Made by a program: the position numbers and the translations under genes
The notes under the pieces: generated by a model
Database searches by the model: none
What the model was told of the DNA's origin: nothing
The model's input: the letters and a program-made list of their open reading frames with translations, nothing else
Shown here: positions 35,836 to 43,509 of the stretch, piece by piece
Position numbering within the stretch: position 1 is the first letter of the stretch
Layout of the letters: each line of letters begins with the position of its first letter
Source: Aureibaculum sp. 2308TA14-22
GTDB taxonomy: Bacteria; Bacteroidota; Bacteroidia; Flavobacteriales; Flavobacteriaceae
Reading direction: 5' to 3'
Assembly (NCBI RefSeq): GCF_040538665.1
Contig: NZ_JBEWXT010000001.1
Coordinates: forward strand, 2,630,501-2,694,500
Length of the DNA stretch: 64,000 nucleotides

Positions 35836-36357
35836 ATGGCAATAGCAAAATTATCAGAAACAAAATTTAAAATAAATCTTGGGTTTTTAGAATTAGAAAC
35901 AACTTGGGAGATTGACGAGTTGCAAAAGAATGCAGCTTGGGAAATGTACGTTGAATTAGCTACTAGAATAACAACCGCTGAGTTAAAAGAAAATGATGGG
36001 CTCTTAAGAGAAGCTTTAACCTCATTAAATTCATTGTTTGCTACAACAAGAGAACTACTTAAAAGATGTGGCCCACATATTGCCACACCTGGAAATCCTG
36101 AAGATACAACACTTGGACATCTTGCTGTTAACATTTTAAATAAAGTATTACGTCCTTTATTAGCTAAATGGCATCCGTTATTATTGGACTGGGAACAGCA
36201 GAAGCCAATTGATAAAACAACAAAACAACACGAATTAGAATGGGAATACAATAAAGAATTGAGAGAAGCTCTAAATAAAATAAGAATGCAGTTAATTGAA
36301 TATGCAAACGTATTAGGAACTGTATCAGGAGTGGCTAATTTAATAGAAAATAACTAA
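35836..36357 (+). CDS. Unrecognised helical protein, third gene of the TIR unit
   Basis: 173 residues, almost entirely alpha-helical by pattern, no signal peptide or membrane segment. Notable segments: AAWEMYVELATRI (33-45), DGLLREALTSLNSLFATTRELLKRCGP (54-80), VLRPLLAKWHPLLLDWE (104-120, a Trp-His-Pro motif), and ELREALNKIRMQLIEYANVLG (141-161). I cannot assign a family. It lies 12 nt after the TIR-like gene and its stop codon touches the closing repeat, so it belongs to the same cassette. It may be an effector partner or sensor; that is inference. Confidence 0.7.
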   Translation: MAIAKLSETKFKINLGFLELETTWEIDELQKNAAWEMYVELATRITTAELKENDGLLREALTSLNSLFATTRELLKRCGPHIATPGNPEDTTLGHLAVNILNKVLRPLLAKWHPLLLDWEQQKPIDKTTKQHELEWEYNKELREALNKIRMQLIEYANVLGTVSGVANLIENN

Positions 36358-36488
36358 GCACAACATTGGCTATAAGTAATTGCTTGTTCTCGCCTACTTC
36401 TGAAAATCCTTGCGGATTTTCAGTTTGGTGTGTCCTTGCAAATTTAACTGCTAAACCACGCAACTACTCATAGCCGAGACCGTTGTGT
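36358..36488. repeat. attC-like imperfect inverted repeat A (end of cassette 1)
   Basis: 131 nt. GCACAAC (36358-36364) directly after the stop codon; 3-nt spacer ATT; arm GGCTATAAGTAATTGC (36368-36383); central region with a 10-bp hairpin (CTGAAAATCC / GGATTTTCAG); arm GCAACTACTCATAGCC (36460-36475); 6-nt spacer GAGACC; GTTGTGT (36482-36488). The arms pair at 14 of 16 positions, and the unequal spacers (3 against 6 nt) resemble the unpaired bases of integron attC sites. GCACAAC complements GTTGTGC at the start of its own cassette. Confidence 0.65.
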
Positions 36489-36513
36489 GTAATGCGGAAA
36501 AAACAGAAATTAA

Positions 36514-37731
36514 ATGTCAGATAGAACGGCAATAGATACAATAAAGGGATATTTTTATCAATTTGATTTATCAATTCTTAAATTATTAGAATTGAAGGAT
36601 GAAAACCACCAAATAACTGTCGAAGGAATTGAGGATGTTGATATTGACAATGCTACTACTGAAACCGCTGTTCAATGTAAATACCATTCAAAAACAGAAT
36701 ATAACCATTCTGTAATAGCAAAACCTATTAGATTAATGTTGAATCATTTCAATCAGGTTTTGAAAGGAAAAGAAAAAAAGGTTAAATATTACTACTACGG
36801 TCATTTCAAGTCTGGTCAATCAAAATTAAGCTTTCCGATAACTGTAGAGTTTCTTAAAAAACATCTTCTGACTTACACAAAAGCAAAAACTCAACACAGG
36901 CATTTTGATGAACTTAACTTAAGTGATAACGACTTAGAGGAATTTCTAAAACAGTTGGAAATTGATGTAAATGCTAAATCTTATGAAGACCAACTTTCTC
37001 AAATATATGAGCTACTAAAAAAACAAGACTTATTTGAAGCTGATGATTTTGAAGCTGAAAATTATTACTATAATAATGCCTTAAAATCAATAAGTTTTTT
37101 AGCTGTAAAAGACAAAAAAAATGATAGAACAATTAGTAAGAAGAAATTTTTAGAAGAAATAAATTCAAAAAGAGTTTTATTCCACAAATGGTTCGTGGAG
37201 TTTAAAGGAAGGAAAAAACTTTTGGCAGATTTAAGGAAAGAATATTTTACCTCATATAACATATCCCCTTTCGAAAGGTTTTTTCTTATTGAAGTCAAGG
37301 CTAATTATTCTAAGAGCGAATTGAAGAATGTTATCCTATTGATAGCGAAGAAATGGTCAGATATTAAATCCGTAAAAAATCCAGATACATTTTGCCCATA
37401 CATCTTCATCAATGGTTTAAAGAAGACTGAACTAATCAGTTTAAAGACTGAACTTCATAATGAAGGATTTAAGTTTACTGATGGATATAACTTTAGCGGT
37501 TCACCTTTCAATGCAGATGTAATAAAGCAAAAAGCTACATTTCATAACAAAATAACTCTTAAAATAATAAATGAGTTGATTTTTATAGAGCAGTTGATAA
37601 ATAGCATCTCTAAAACAAAAGAAATTTATCAATTTTTCTACAAAGAACCGTTCTTTAAAACAGATTTAAAGAATGTTGATGTAGTTAATATTCAAATTGA
37701 TAATTTAATTGATATTAAAAGTATAGTATAA
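36514..37731 (+). CDS. DUF4297-like PD-(D/E)XK nuclease, partner of HerA
   Basis: 405 residues. The N-terminal domain reads DRTAIDTIKGYFYQFDLSI, then ITVEGIEDVDI (Glu37, Asp41) and TAVQCKYHS (Gln54-X-Lys56): the G-Y-x-Y-Q helix and E...D...QxK set of the DUF4297/Cap4 type nucleases. The remaining 340 residues are mixed and rich in Lys and Phe, with no domain I recognise. Its stop overlaps the ATG of the HerA gene by 1 nt (ATAATG), so they act together. DUF4297-HerA pairs are reported anti-phage systems. Confidence 0.72.
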   Translation: MSDRTAIDTIKGYFYQFDLSILKLLELKDENHQITVEGIEDVDIDNATTETAVQCKYHSKTEYNHSVIAKPIRLMLNHFNQVLKGKEKKVKYYYYGHFKSGQSKLSFPITVEFLKKHLLTYTKAKTQHRHFDELNLSDNDLEEFLKQLEIDVNAKSYEDQLSQIYELLKKQDLFEADDFEAENYYYNNALKSISFLAVKDKKNDRTISKKKFLEEINSKRVLFHKWFVEFKGRKKLLADLRKEYFTSYNISPFERFFLIEVKANYSKSELKNVILLIAKKWSDIKSVKNPDTFCPYIFINGLKKTELISLKTELHNEGFKFTDGYNFSGSPFNADVIKQKATFHNKITLKIINELIFIEQLINSISKTKEIYQFFYKEPFFKTDLKNVDVVNIQIDNLIDIKSIV

Positions 37732-39506
37732 TGAGTTCTGAACCTATAAATGCGGAAGTTATTGCCGTTTTTCCAAATAAAGTTAAAATTAAGGTTGATA
37801 AACTAGAAGATTTCAAGATTGCAGACCAATCGCTTCGCGTGGGTTCGTATTTGAAAATTTATGGTAATGATAATGCAATCTTAATGGCTATCATTGAAAA
37901 CTTTTCAATAGATGTTTCTGAAAAAGATGGAGTAGCAACTCGCACACATTTAATCGAAGCAAGTCCTCTAGGAATAATAAAAGATGATTCATTTACGAGA
38001 GGTGGTGATGACTTAACTATTCCACCAAAAAAAGTAGAGCCTGCAACAGAAGAAGAGATTAAAAAAATTTACATTGATTCAGTCAAGCAAAATGAGCAGT
38101 TTACTTTTTCTTCACTATCATCAAATAAAAACATAAGAATTCCAGTAAATGGAAATAAATTTTTCAATAAGCACATTGCAGTTGTAGGTTCTACCGGTTC
38201 TGGTAAATCTCATACTCTTTCGACTATAATTCAAACAGCAGTCAATTCAAAAAGTGGAAACTTCAGTTTAAATAATTCGCACGTAATAATTTTTGACATA
38301 CACTCTGAATATAAGTCTGCTTTTCCCGAAGCGAACTTAATCGATATCTCTAATCTTAATTTACCATATTGGTTATTGAACAGCGAAGAATTAGAAGAAA
38401 TTTTACTTGATACAGGAGAAAGAGATAATTACAATCAATCTTCTGTTTTCAGAAAATTAGTAACAGAAAACAAAAAGAAATATAATAAGGATATAGAGAA
38501 AATATTTTATGATTCGCCTCTGTTTTTTGATATAAATGAAATTAGGAACGCTCTTTACAATCTTAAGAACGAAACTAAAAACTCGAAAAACACAAACAGA
38601 ATAATGGTAATTGATGACTCTTATAGTTGTGATGACAGTAAGACAACTGTTGATACAGGACTGCTACTTTCAGAAGAGGAAAAAATCAATAAATATTTTG
38701 AGAAAGAATTTGAGTTCCACACCCCTAAAAGCCAAAATATTACAAAAGGAGACTATGCAGACGGTACTTTGGATAAGTTTTTTGTACGATTTCAAGAAAA
38801 AATAAATCAAGATAGACTTACGTTTTTATTTGGTGATAATGCAAAAAATATTTCATTTGAGGACACGTTGAAAAACCTTTTAGGTTATAATAAAAATAAG
38901 AATGTAACAGTAATCGATTTAAGCGGTGTACCTTTTGAAGTATTGAGTATTACCGTTTCCTTAATTTCAAGAATTATTTTCGAATACGGCTATATTTATA
39001 AGCGATTAAGAAATCGTATTAATCCAAATGAGAAAATAAATAATGATATTCCCATTTTATTAGCATACGAGGAAGCTCATAAGTATGTTCCAAATAGCGA
39101 ATTAGTAAAATATCGCTCATCAAAAAAGTCAATTGAGCGTATTGCTAAAGAAGGTCGGAAATATGGAGTTACTTTACTTTTAGCTAGTCAGAGACCGTCA
39201 GAAATTTCAGAGACAATATTTTCACAATGCAATAATTTCATAGCTATGAGATTAACGAATCCAGTGGACCAAGGATATGTCAAAAAACTTCTGCCAGATA
39301 CATTAGGTTCTTTAATTGAGAAAATGCCATCATTAAAACAAGGAGAAGCTTTATTGATAGGAGAATCAGTCATACTTCCTTCAATCGTTCAAATTGACAG
39401 GTGTAAAAAAGAACCTTCCTCAAATGACATACCTTATTGGGAACTTTGGAAGGAAGAGTGGAAAGAGATGAAAATTAAGGAAATTAAGGAGGAATGGTAC
39501 AAGTAA
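37731..39506 (+). CDS. herA: HerA-type ATPase, partner of the DUF4297 nuclease
   Basis: 591 residues. N-terminal HAS-barrel-like domain (about 8-60), Walker A VVGSTGSGKSHTLST (151-165), first acidic motif VIIFDIHSEY (185-194), a long helical insert (about 210-370), Walker B ILLAYEEAHKYVPN (near 440), and a sensor segment RIAKEGRKYGVTLLLASQRPSEIS (near 470). HerA forms hexameric DNA-pumping ATPases; in defence pairs it assembles with its nuclease (DUF4297 or SIR2). Second gene of cassette 2. Confidence 0.85.
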   Translation: MSSEPINAEVIAVFPNKVKIKVDKLEDFKIADQSLRVGSYLKIYGNDNAILMAIIENFSIDVSEKDGVATRTHLIEASPLGIIKDDSFTRGGDDLTIPPKKVEPATEEEIKKIYIDSVKQNEQFTFSSLSSNKNIRIPVNGNKFFNKHIAVVGSTGSGKSHTLSTIIQTAVNSKSGNFSLNNSHVIIFDIHSEYKSAFPEANLIDISNLNLPYWLLNSEELEEILLDTGERDNYNQSSVFRKLVTENKKKYNKDIEKIFYDSPLFFDINEIRNALYNLKNETKNSKNTNRIMVIDDSYSCDDSKTTVDTGLLLSEEEKINKYFEKEFEFHTPKSQNITKGDYADGTLDKFFVRFQEKINQDRLTFLFGDNAKNISFEDTLKNLLGYNKNKNVTVIDLSGVPFEVLSITVSLISRIIFEYGYIYKRLRNRINPNEKINNDIPILLAYEEAHKYVPNSELVKYRSSKKSIERIAKEGRKYGVTLLLASQRPSEISETIFSQCNNFIAMRLTNPVDQGYVKKLLPDTLGSLIEKMPSLKQGEALLIGESVILPSIVQIDRCKKEPSSNDIPYWELWKEEWKEMKIKEIKEEWYK

Positions 39507-39513
39507 GCACTAC

Positions 39514-39645
39514 ACACAACATTGTGTATAAGTAATAGCGGTTTAAGTGAAGAAACCAAAGTATGAAAATAAAATAAAGGTCAGTACAAAACCGAAAGGT
39601 TTGTGAGTAGAAATCCGCTACTACTCATACACGAGACCGTTAGCC
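39514..39645. repeat. attC-like imperfect inverted repeat B (end of cassette 2)
   Basis: 132 nt. ACACAAC (39514-39520); spacer ATT; arm GTGTATAAGTAATAGCGG (39524-39541); centre; arm CCGCTACTACTCATACAC (39615-39632); spacer GAGACC; GTTAGCC (39639-39645). The arms pair at 16 of 18 positions. The outer boxes do not pair with each other, but ACACAAC is the exact complement of GTTGTGT at 36482, the start of its own cassette. This is the behaviour of integron cassettes. Confidence 0.65.
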
Positions 39646-39666
39646 TCAACTTAAAAACATTACAAA

Positions 39667-40002
39667 CTACTTAGAGTTTCTTTCATTAGCAAAAGCACCC
39701 CAATCAGCAACAAGCTTGATTAAAGGAATTAATGTTTTACCAAAATCCGTTAAAGAATACTCAACCTTAAGTGGCGGTTTTGAATAATAAACTTTTCTTT
39801 TAATTATTCCATCTTCGGCTAATGATTTCAACTGTAAACTTAGAGTACGCTCCGTAGCAGTTGACATTTTCTTTCTTAGCTCATTGTATCGTAATGTTTC
39901 ATTCATCAAATTATACAAAATAGCTGCTTTCCACTTCCCACCAATAATCCCCATAGTTAAAGTTGAACAGCAAGGGTAATTTTTCCCATTAAAACTATAC
40001 AT
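39667..40002 (-). CDS. HxlR family transcriptional regulator
   Basis: 111 residues, the usual size. Winged helix: CCSTLTMGIIGGKWKAAILYNLM near the N-terminus, LRYNELRKKMSTATERTLSLQLKSLAEDGII and the wing KVYYSKPPLKVEYSLTDFG. The paired cysteines Cys11-Cys12 match the redox-sensing position common in HxlR proteins. It is divergent from the DinB-fold gene (133 nt between starts), so it probably represses that gene and itself. Confidence 0.88.
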   Translation of the reverse strand: MYSFNGKNYPCCSTLTMGIIGGKWKAAILYNLMNETLRYNELRKKMSTATERTLSLQLKSLAEDGIIKRKVYYSKPPLKVEYSLTDFGKTLIPLIKLVADWGAFANERNSK

Positions 40003-40135
40003 AATTTCACATTTATTTAAACTATCCTTTTTGACCGTTATTGCAAATATAACTAACTTTAAATAGTTTTGTAACTATACTTTCTATAGTATTTTTATAT
40101 CACATAAATAGTTAACAATACTAAAAACAAAGAAA

Positions 40136-40594
40136 ATGATTGAAACAACAAACAAATTAGACGAACTTTTGATAAAAACGAAAGAGTACATTTCTAAATC
40201 ATCGGATACAGAATTAAGTCTTAAAGCAAATCCTGAAAAATGGTCGAAAAAGGAAATAATTGGACATTTAATTGATTCCGGAATCAATAATATAAAACGT
40301 TTTACAGCAGTTTTAATTGAAAAAGAACCGTATAGAATAAGTCCAATGAAACAAGTTGAACTAGTGAAAGTAAATGATTATCAGAATTCTGAAATAGAAG
40401 AACTTTTAGCTTTATTATTCGCAATCAATATTCGAATAAAAAAACTGATGCTTCTCCAAAATACTCAAACACTAGCTACAAAAATTGAATTATATACTGA
40501 AGGAAATATGTCTGATTTGAGATATTTGATGGAAGATTATGTTAAACATTTTGAGCAACACATAAATCAAATATTAAAGCCAATAATTGAATAG
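40136..40594 (+). CDS. DinB superfamily protein
   Basis: 152 residues. The DinB four-helix fold is shown by NPEKWSKKEIIGHLIDSG (near 31-50, with the first metal-ligand His) and a C-terminal helix MEDYVKHFEQHINQIL (two histidines). Members are metal-dependent and include thiol transferases such as bacillithiol transferase; the substrate here is unknown. It pairs with the divergent HxlR gene. It lies in cassette 3, after repeat B. Confidence 0.82.
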   Translation: MIETTNKLDELLIKTKEYISKSSDTELSLKANPEKWSKKEIIGHLIDSGINNIKRFTAVLIEKEPYRISPMKQVELVKVNDYQNSEIEELLALLFAINIRIKKLMLLQNTQTLATKIELYTEGNMSDLRYLMEDYVKHFEQHINQILKPIIE

Positions 40595-40884
40595 TAATGA
40601 AGTTTATCTAAATATACTTGCAAATAAGCAGCTGCTAACAAAGAACTGTGGTAAAAAACAAGTAAAATTTCATTAATTTACCAATAAAGTACTTCTATAA
40701 TTTTGGTCGTAGGCTACTCTTGATTTTGCGATTGCAAAAGCCTGTGTATAATTTATTGCTAGTTCTCGCTTATTTCTGAAAATCCTCGCTCCCGATAATT
40801 ATCGGGATTCTGTTTATATTTATATTTGCTAAATTAGTTGCTTAATTATATAACATTTATAAACATTCTATTAAAATAACATTT
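40595..40884. other. 290-nt gap holding decayed cassette end and repeat C
   Basis: TGCTAAC at 40633-40639 matches 6 of 7 bases of the complement of GTTAGCC (39639), the start of cassette 3, so it may be the remnant of that cassette's end box; a TGGTAAA/TTTACCA hairpin follows at 40649-40684. The rest is repeat C at 40744-40854. No reading frame. Confidence 0.4.
40744..40854. repeat. Degenerate attC-like repeat C
   Basis: Arm GTGTATAATTTATTGC (40744-40759) and imperfect partner GCTTAATTATATAAC (40840-40854). The segment after the first arm (AGTTCTCGC, TTCTGAAAATCC) is nearly the same as in repeat A, and the centre carries a perfect 18-bp palindrome (40790-40807) of the family seen at 1414. 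The outer boxes are not recognisable, so it is probably inactive. Confidence 0.55.
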
Positions 40885-42501
40885 ATGAAAAATTACTTAA
40901 CATTTCTAATAGTAGTATTATGTATTAGTTGTAAAGATGACAAAAAAGTAAATTCAGACATAATTGAAGTCAATCAAAAAACGCTTAGCAAACATATTGA
41001 ACGCCTAGCATCTGATGAATTTTTAGGAAGAAAACCATTTACTGATGGTGAGACAAAAACCGTAAACTATTTAAAAGATGAATTTGAGAAACTAGGTGTT
41101 TTACCAGGAAATGGAGATAGCTTTTTTCAAAATGTACCTATGGTAGAAATTTCTGGAACTCCCTCTGAAAACATGGTAATTTCAGGAAAAAATACAAGTT
41201 TTAATTTTAAAGCGTTAAAAGATTTTGTAGCCACAACCAATAAAGCTGAAGCTGATGTTAGTCTTGATAACTCTGAGCTTGTTTTTGCGGGTTATGGTAT
41301 TGTTGCCCCAGAATATGGATGGAACGATTATGAAGGCATTGACTGGAAAGGAAAAACCGCTGTGGTGCTAATTAATGATCCAGGTTTTAAATCAGGAGAT
41401 TCAACCTTATTTAAAGGAAACGAAATGACCTATTACGGGCGTTGGACTTATAAATATGAAGAAGCGGCAAGACAAGGTGCCGATGGGCTAATCATTATTC
41501 ATGATACCGAACCCGCTTCCTATGGGTGGAATGTAGTTGAATCTGGTTGGAGCGGTGCTAGATTAACAATTGAAAGTGACGCCCCTCTTTTAAATGTTGA
41601 ATCTTGGATAAGTAGTGAAAGTGCTAAAAAAATGTTTGATGCTTCCACTATGAAAGATCAAGATTATAAAACGCTATCTAGAAATAAAGACTTTAAACCA
41701 ATTCCCTTAGACTTAACTGTTTCTGTAGGAATTAAAAATAAAATTAAAAAAGACGTTTCTAAAAATGTAGTGGCTCTTATACCCGGTACGGACAGAAAAG
41801 ATGAGTATATTATTTACTCTGCACATTGGGATCATTTTGGTATTGGTAAGTCTATTGATGGTGATTCAATCTATAATGGTGCTGTAGATAACGCATCTGG
41901 AACTGCAGGCTTATTAGCTATGGCTGAAGCGTTTAAGAAAAGTAAAGAAACAAAACGTTCTATTGTATTTATAGCGGTAACTGCGGAAGAACAAGGTTTA
42001 TTAGGGTCTTCCTATTATGCAGCATACCCAATCTTCAATCCTAAAAAAACAGTAGCAAATATTAATATTGATGCTCTAGACAGTCCAGGAAAAATGAAAG
42101 ATTTGACGATTACTGGTTATGGGCAATCTGAAATGGACAGATATGCCAAAGAAGCCGCCGAAAAACAAAACAGATACATTATTCCCGACCCTGAAGCTGA
42201 AAAAGGTTATTTCTTTAGGTCTGACCATTTTAATTTTGCAAAAATTGGCATTCCTGCTTTATATGCCAGTGGTGCTTATGAAGGATTTGATAAAAGCATT
42301 GAAGACATAAAAAAGTACAATGATTATTATCGCATTAATAAATACCATCAACCATCGGATGAATACAGTGCTGAAACTACGGATTTAAGCGGTGTACGAT
42401 TAGACTTGCAGTTATTTTACAATGTAGGATTAAAATTAGCTAATGAAGATTATTTTCCGAAATGGTATGACGGTAGCGAGTTTAAAGCTGCAAGAAAGTA
42501 A
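40885..42501 (+). CDS. M28 family metallopeptidase, lipoprotein
   Basis: 538 residues with a lipobox (LCISC, Cys16). A protease-associated (PA) domain lies within about 110-240, and the M28 zinc core follows: SAHWDHFG (His314, Asp316), GAVDNASGTAGL (Asp335), TAEEQGLLGS (Glu368, Glu369), NINIDALDS and YHQPSDEY. It is a cell-envelope aminopeptidase. Length matches PA-M28 proteins of Bacteroidota. Two small genes follow closely (12 nt and 3 nt). Confidence 0.88.
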   Translation: MKNYLTFLIVVLCISCKDDKKVNSDIIEVNQKTLSKHIERLASDEFLGRKPFTDGETKTVNYLKDEFEKLGVLPGNGDSFFQNVPMVEISGTPSENMVISGKNTSFNFKALKDFVATTNKAEADVSLDNSELVFAGYGIVAPEYGWNDYEGIDWKGKTAVVLINDPGFKSGDSTLFKGNEMTYYGRWTYKYEEAARQGADGLIIIHDTEPASYGWNVVESGWSGARLTIESDAPLLNVESWISSESAKKMFDASTMKDQDYKTLSRNKDFKPIPLDLTVSVGIKNKIKKDVSKNVVALIPGTDRKDEYIIYSAHWDHFGIGKSIDGDSIYNGAVDNASGTAGLLAMAEAFKKSKETKRSIVFIAVTAEEQGLLGSSYYAAYPIFNPKKTVANINIDALDSPGKMKDLTITGYGQSEMDRYAKEAAEKQNRYIIPDPEAEKGYFFRSDHFNFAKIGIPALYASGAYEGFDKSIEDIKKYNDYYRINKYHQPSDEYSAETTDLSGVRLDLQLFYNVGLKLANEDYFPKWYDGSEFKAARK

Positions 42502-42513
42502 AACTATTCAGTA

Positions 42514-42837
42514 ATGTATAAAGAAAAACTAGCCATTTACGATAAACTGGTAGCCAAATGCCCAAGATTTGAAAGAAAAGGCAAAACCATGCCCTATACT
42601 TCCGCTAATGGTTATATGTTTTCGCTTTTAAACAAGGATGGTGAACTAGGCTTTAGATTCTCTAAAGAAGTACAACAAAAATACATTGAAGAATTGAACA
42701 CAACCCTATTTAAATCTTATGGAGCGGTAATGCGAGGTTATATTTTAATTCCTGATAGTATGCAAAAAGATTTGGATAACTTAGCAAATTATTTGAACGA
42801 AAGTTATGACTATGTGATGTCTTTGGAACCAAAGTAA
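42514..42837 (+). CDS. TfoX N-terminal-domain-like protein
   Basis: 107 residues, soluble. YTSANGYMFSLLNKDGELGFRFSKEVQQKYIEELN and YGAVMRGYILIPDSM resemble the TfoX/YjbR-like fold (DNA-uptake regulator family in gamma-proteobacteria, but mostly of unknown role elsewhere). It is between the peptidase and the Crp-like gene with very short gaps, so it is likely co-transcribed with them. Confidence 0.6.
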   Translation: MYKEKLAIYDKLVAKCPRFERKGKTMPYTSANGYMFSLLNKDGELGFRFSKEVQQKYIEELNTTLFKSYGAVMRGYILIPDSMQKDLDNLANYLNESYDYVMSLEPK

Positions 42838-42840
42838 AAA

Positions 42841-43419
42841 ATGAAACTAATTGAATTTTTGCAAATAGCTGGTGTTAAACTATCTTCTGAATTACAACAG
42901 GATTTATTAAAAACGCTCATTAAAAAAGAATACAAAAAAGGAGATTTTTTTCATAAGGAAGGTCGTGTTTGTAAAGAACTTGGTTTGCTAACTAAAGGTC
43001 AGGTGGCGTTAATTCACCTAGTTGACGGAACAGAATTTACCCGTTGGGTAGGCATTAAAAATACATTTATAACTTCTTTAGGTAGTTTTATTAATGAAAT
43101 TCCAAGTATTAACGGTTTACAATTTTTATCCGATGCAGAAGTTGAAGTAATGACCAAAAAAGATTTTGACAGGTTATCAAGAACTTATCCTGAATTTCAA
43201 GAATTTGTAGTAAAAGCCATAAGCCAAGATTTAGTAAAATACCAGTATTTAGCTGATTTATTTATTACAACAAAGGGCACGGAACGTTATCAAAAATTTC
43301 AAGAAAAATATCCTCAACTTGTCAAAGAAGTTCCGCAAAAATATATCGCTACTATTTTAGGAATGAATCCGCGTCACCTAAGTAGAATACGTAAAAAATT
43401 AGCTTCAGAATCAAAATAG
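42841..43419 (+). CDS. Crp/Fnr family transcriptional regulator
   Basis: 192 residues. A cyclic-nucleotide-binding-like beta barrel (about 20-115; YKKGDFFHKEGRVCKELGLLTKGQVALIHLVDG) and a C-terminal helix-turn-helix (VPQKYIATILGMNPRHLSRIRKKL). The arginine/serine pair that binds cAMP phosphate in CRP is not seen, as usual in the small Bacteroidota members. Follows the TfoX-like gene by 3 nt. Target genes unknown. Confidence 0.82.
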   Translation: MKLIEFLQIAGVKLSSELQQDLLKTLIKKEYKKGDFFHKEGRVCKELGLLTKGQVALIHLVDGTEFTRWVGIKNTFITSLGSFINEIPSINGLQFLSDAEVEVMTKKDFDRLSRTYPEFQEFVVKAISQDLVKYQYLADLFITTKGTERYQKFQEKYPQLVKEVPQKYIATILGMNPRHLSRIRKKLASESK

Positions 43420-43509
43420 ACAAATGTCCTTGTCAACAATTTTATTTATTTTCATTTTTGAATAAGATTTTAGCCATTACCTTAATTCTGTCAAATAAAA
43501 ATAGGTATT

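Noticed and set aside
34631-36357. Calling the TIR unit a Thoeris system
   Set aside because: A ThsB-like DUF1863 protein is present, but no ThsA (SIR2 or other NAD-linked effector) is encoded in or near the unit.
36358-36488. Repeat A as a simple terminator
   Set aside because: It has no T-run after the stem, is 131 nt long, has unequal spacers and shares sequence with B, C and D, which does not fit a terminator.
39188-39373. Antisense reading frames inside herA and other long genes
   Set aside because: They are in shadow of well-supported genes and show no domain pattern of their own.
34563-40854. Repeats as a CRISPR array
   Set aside because: Copies are kilobases apart, separated by genes, and are imperfect; no regular spacers.
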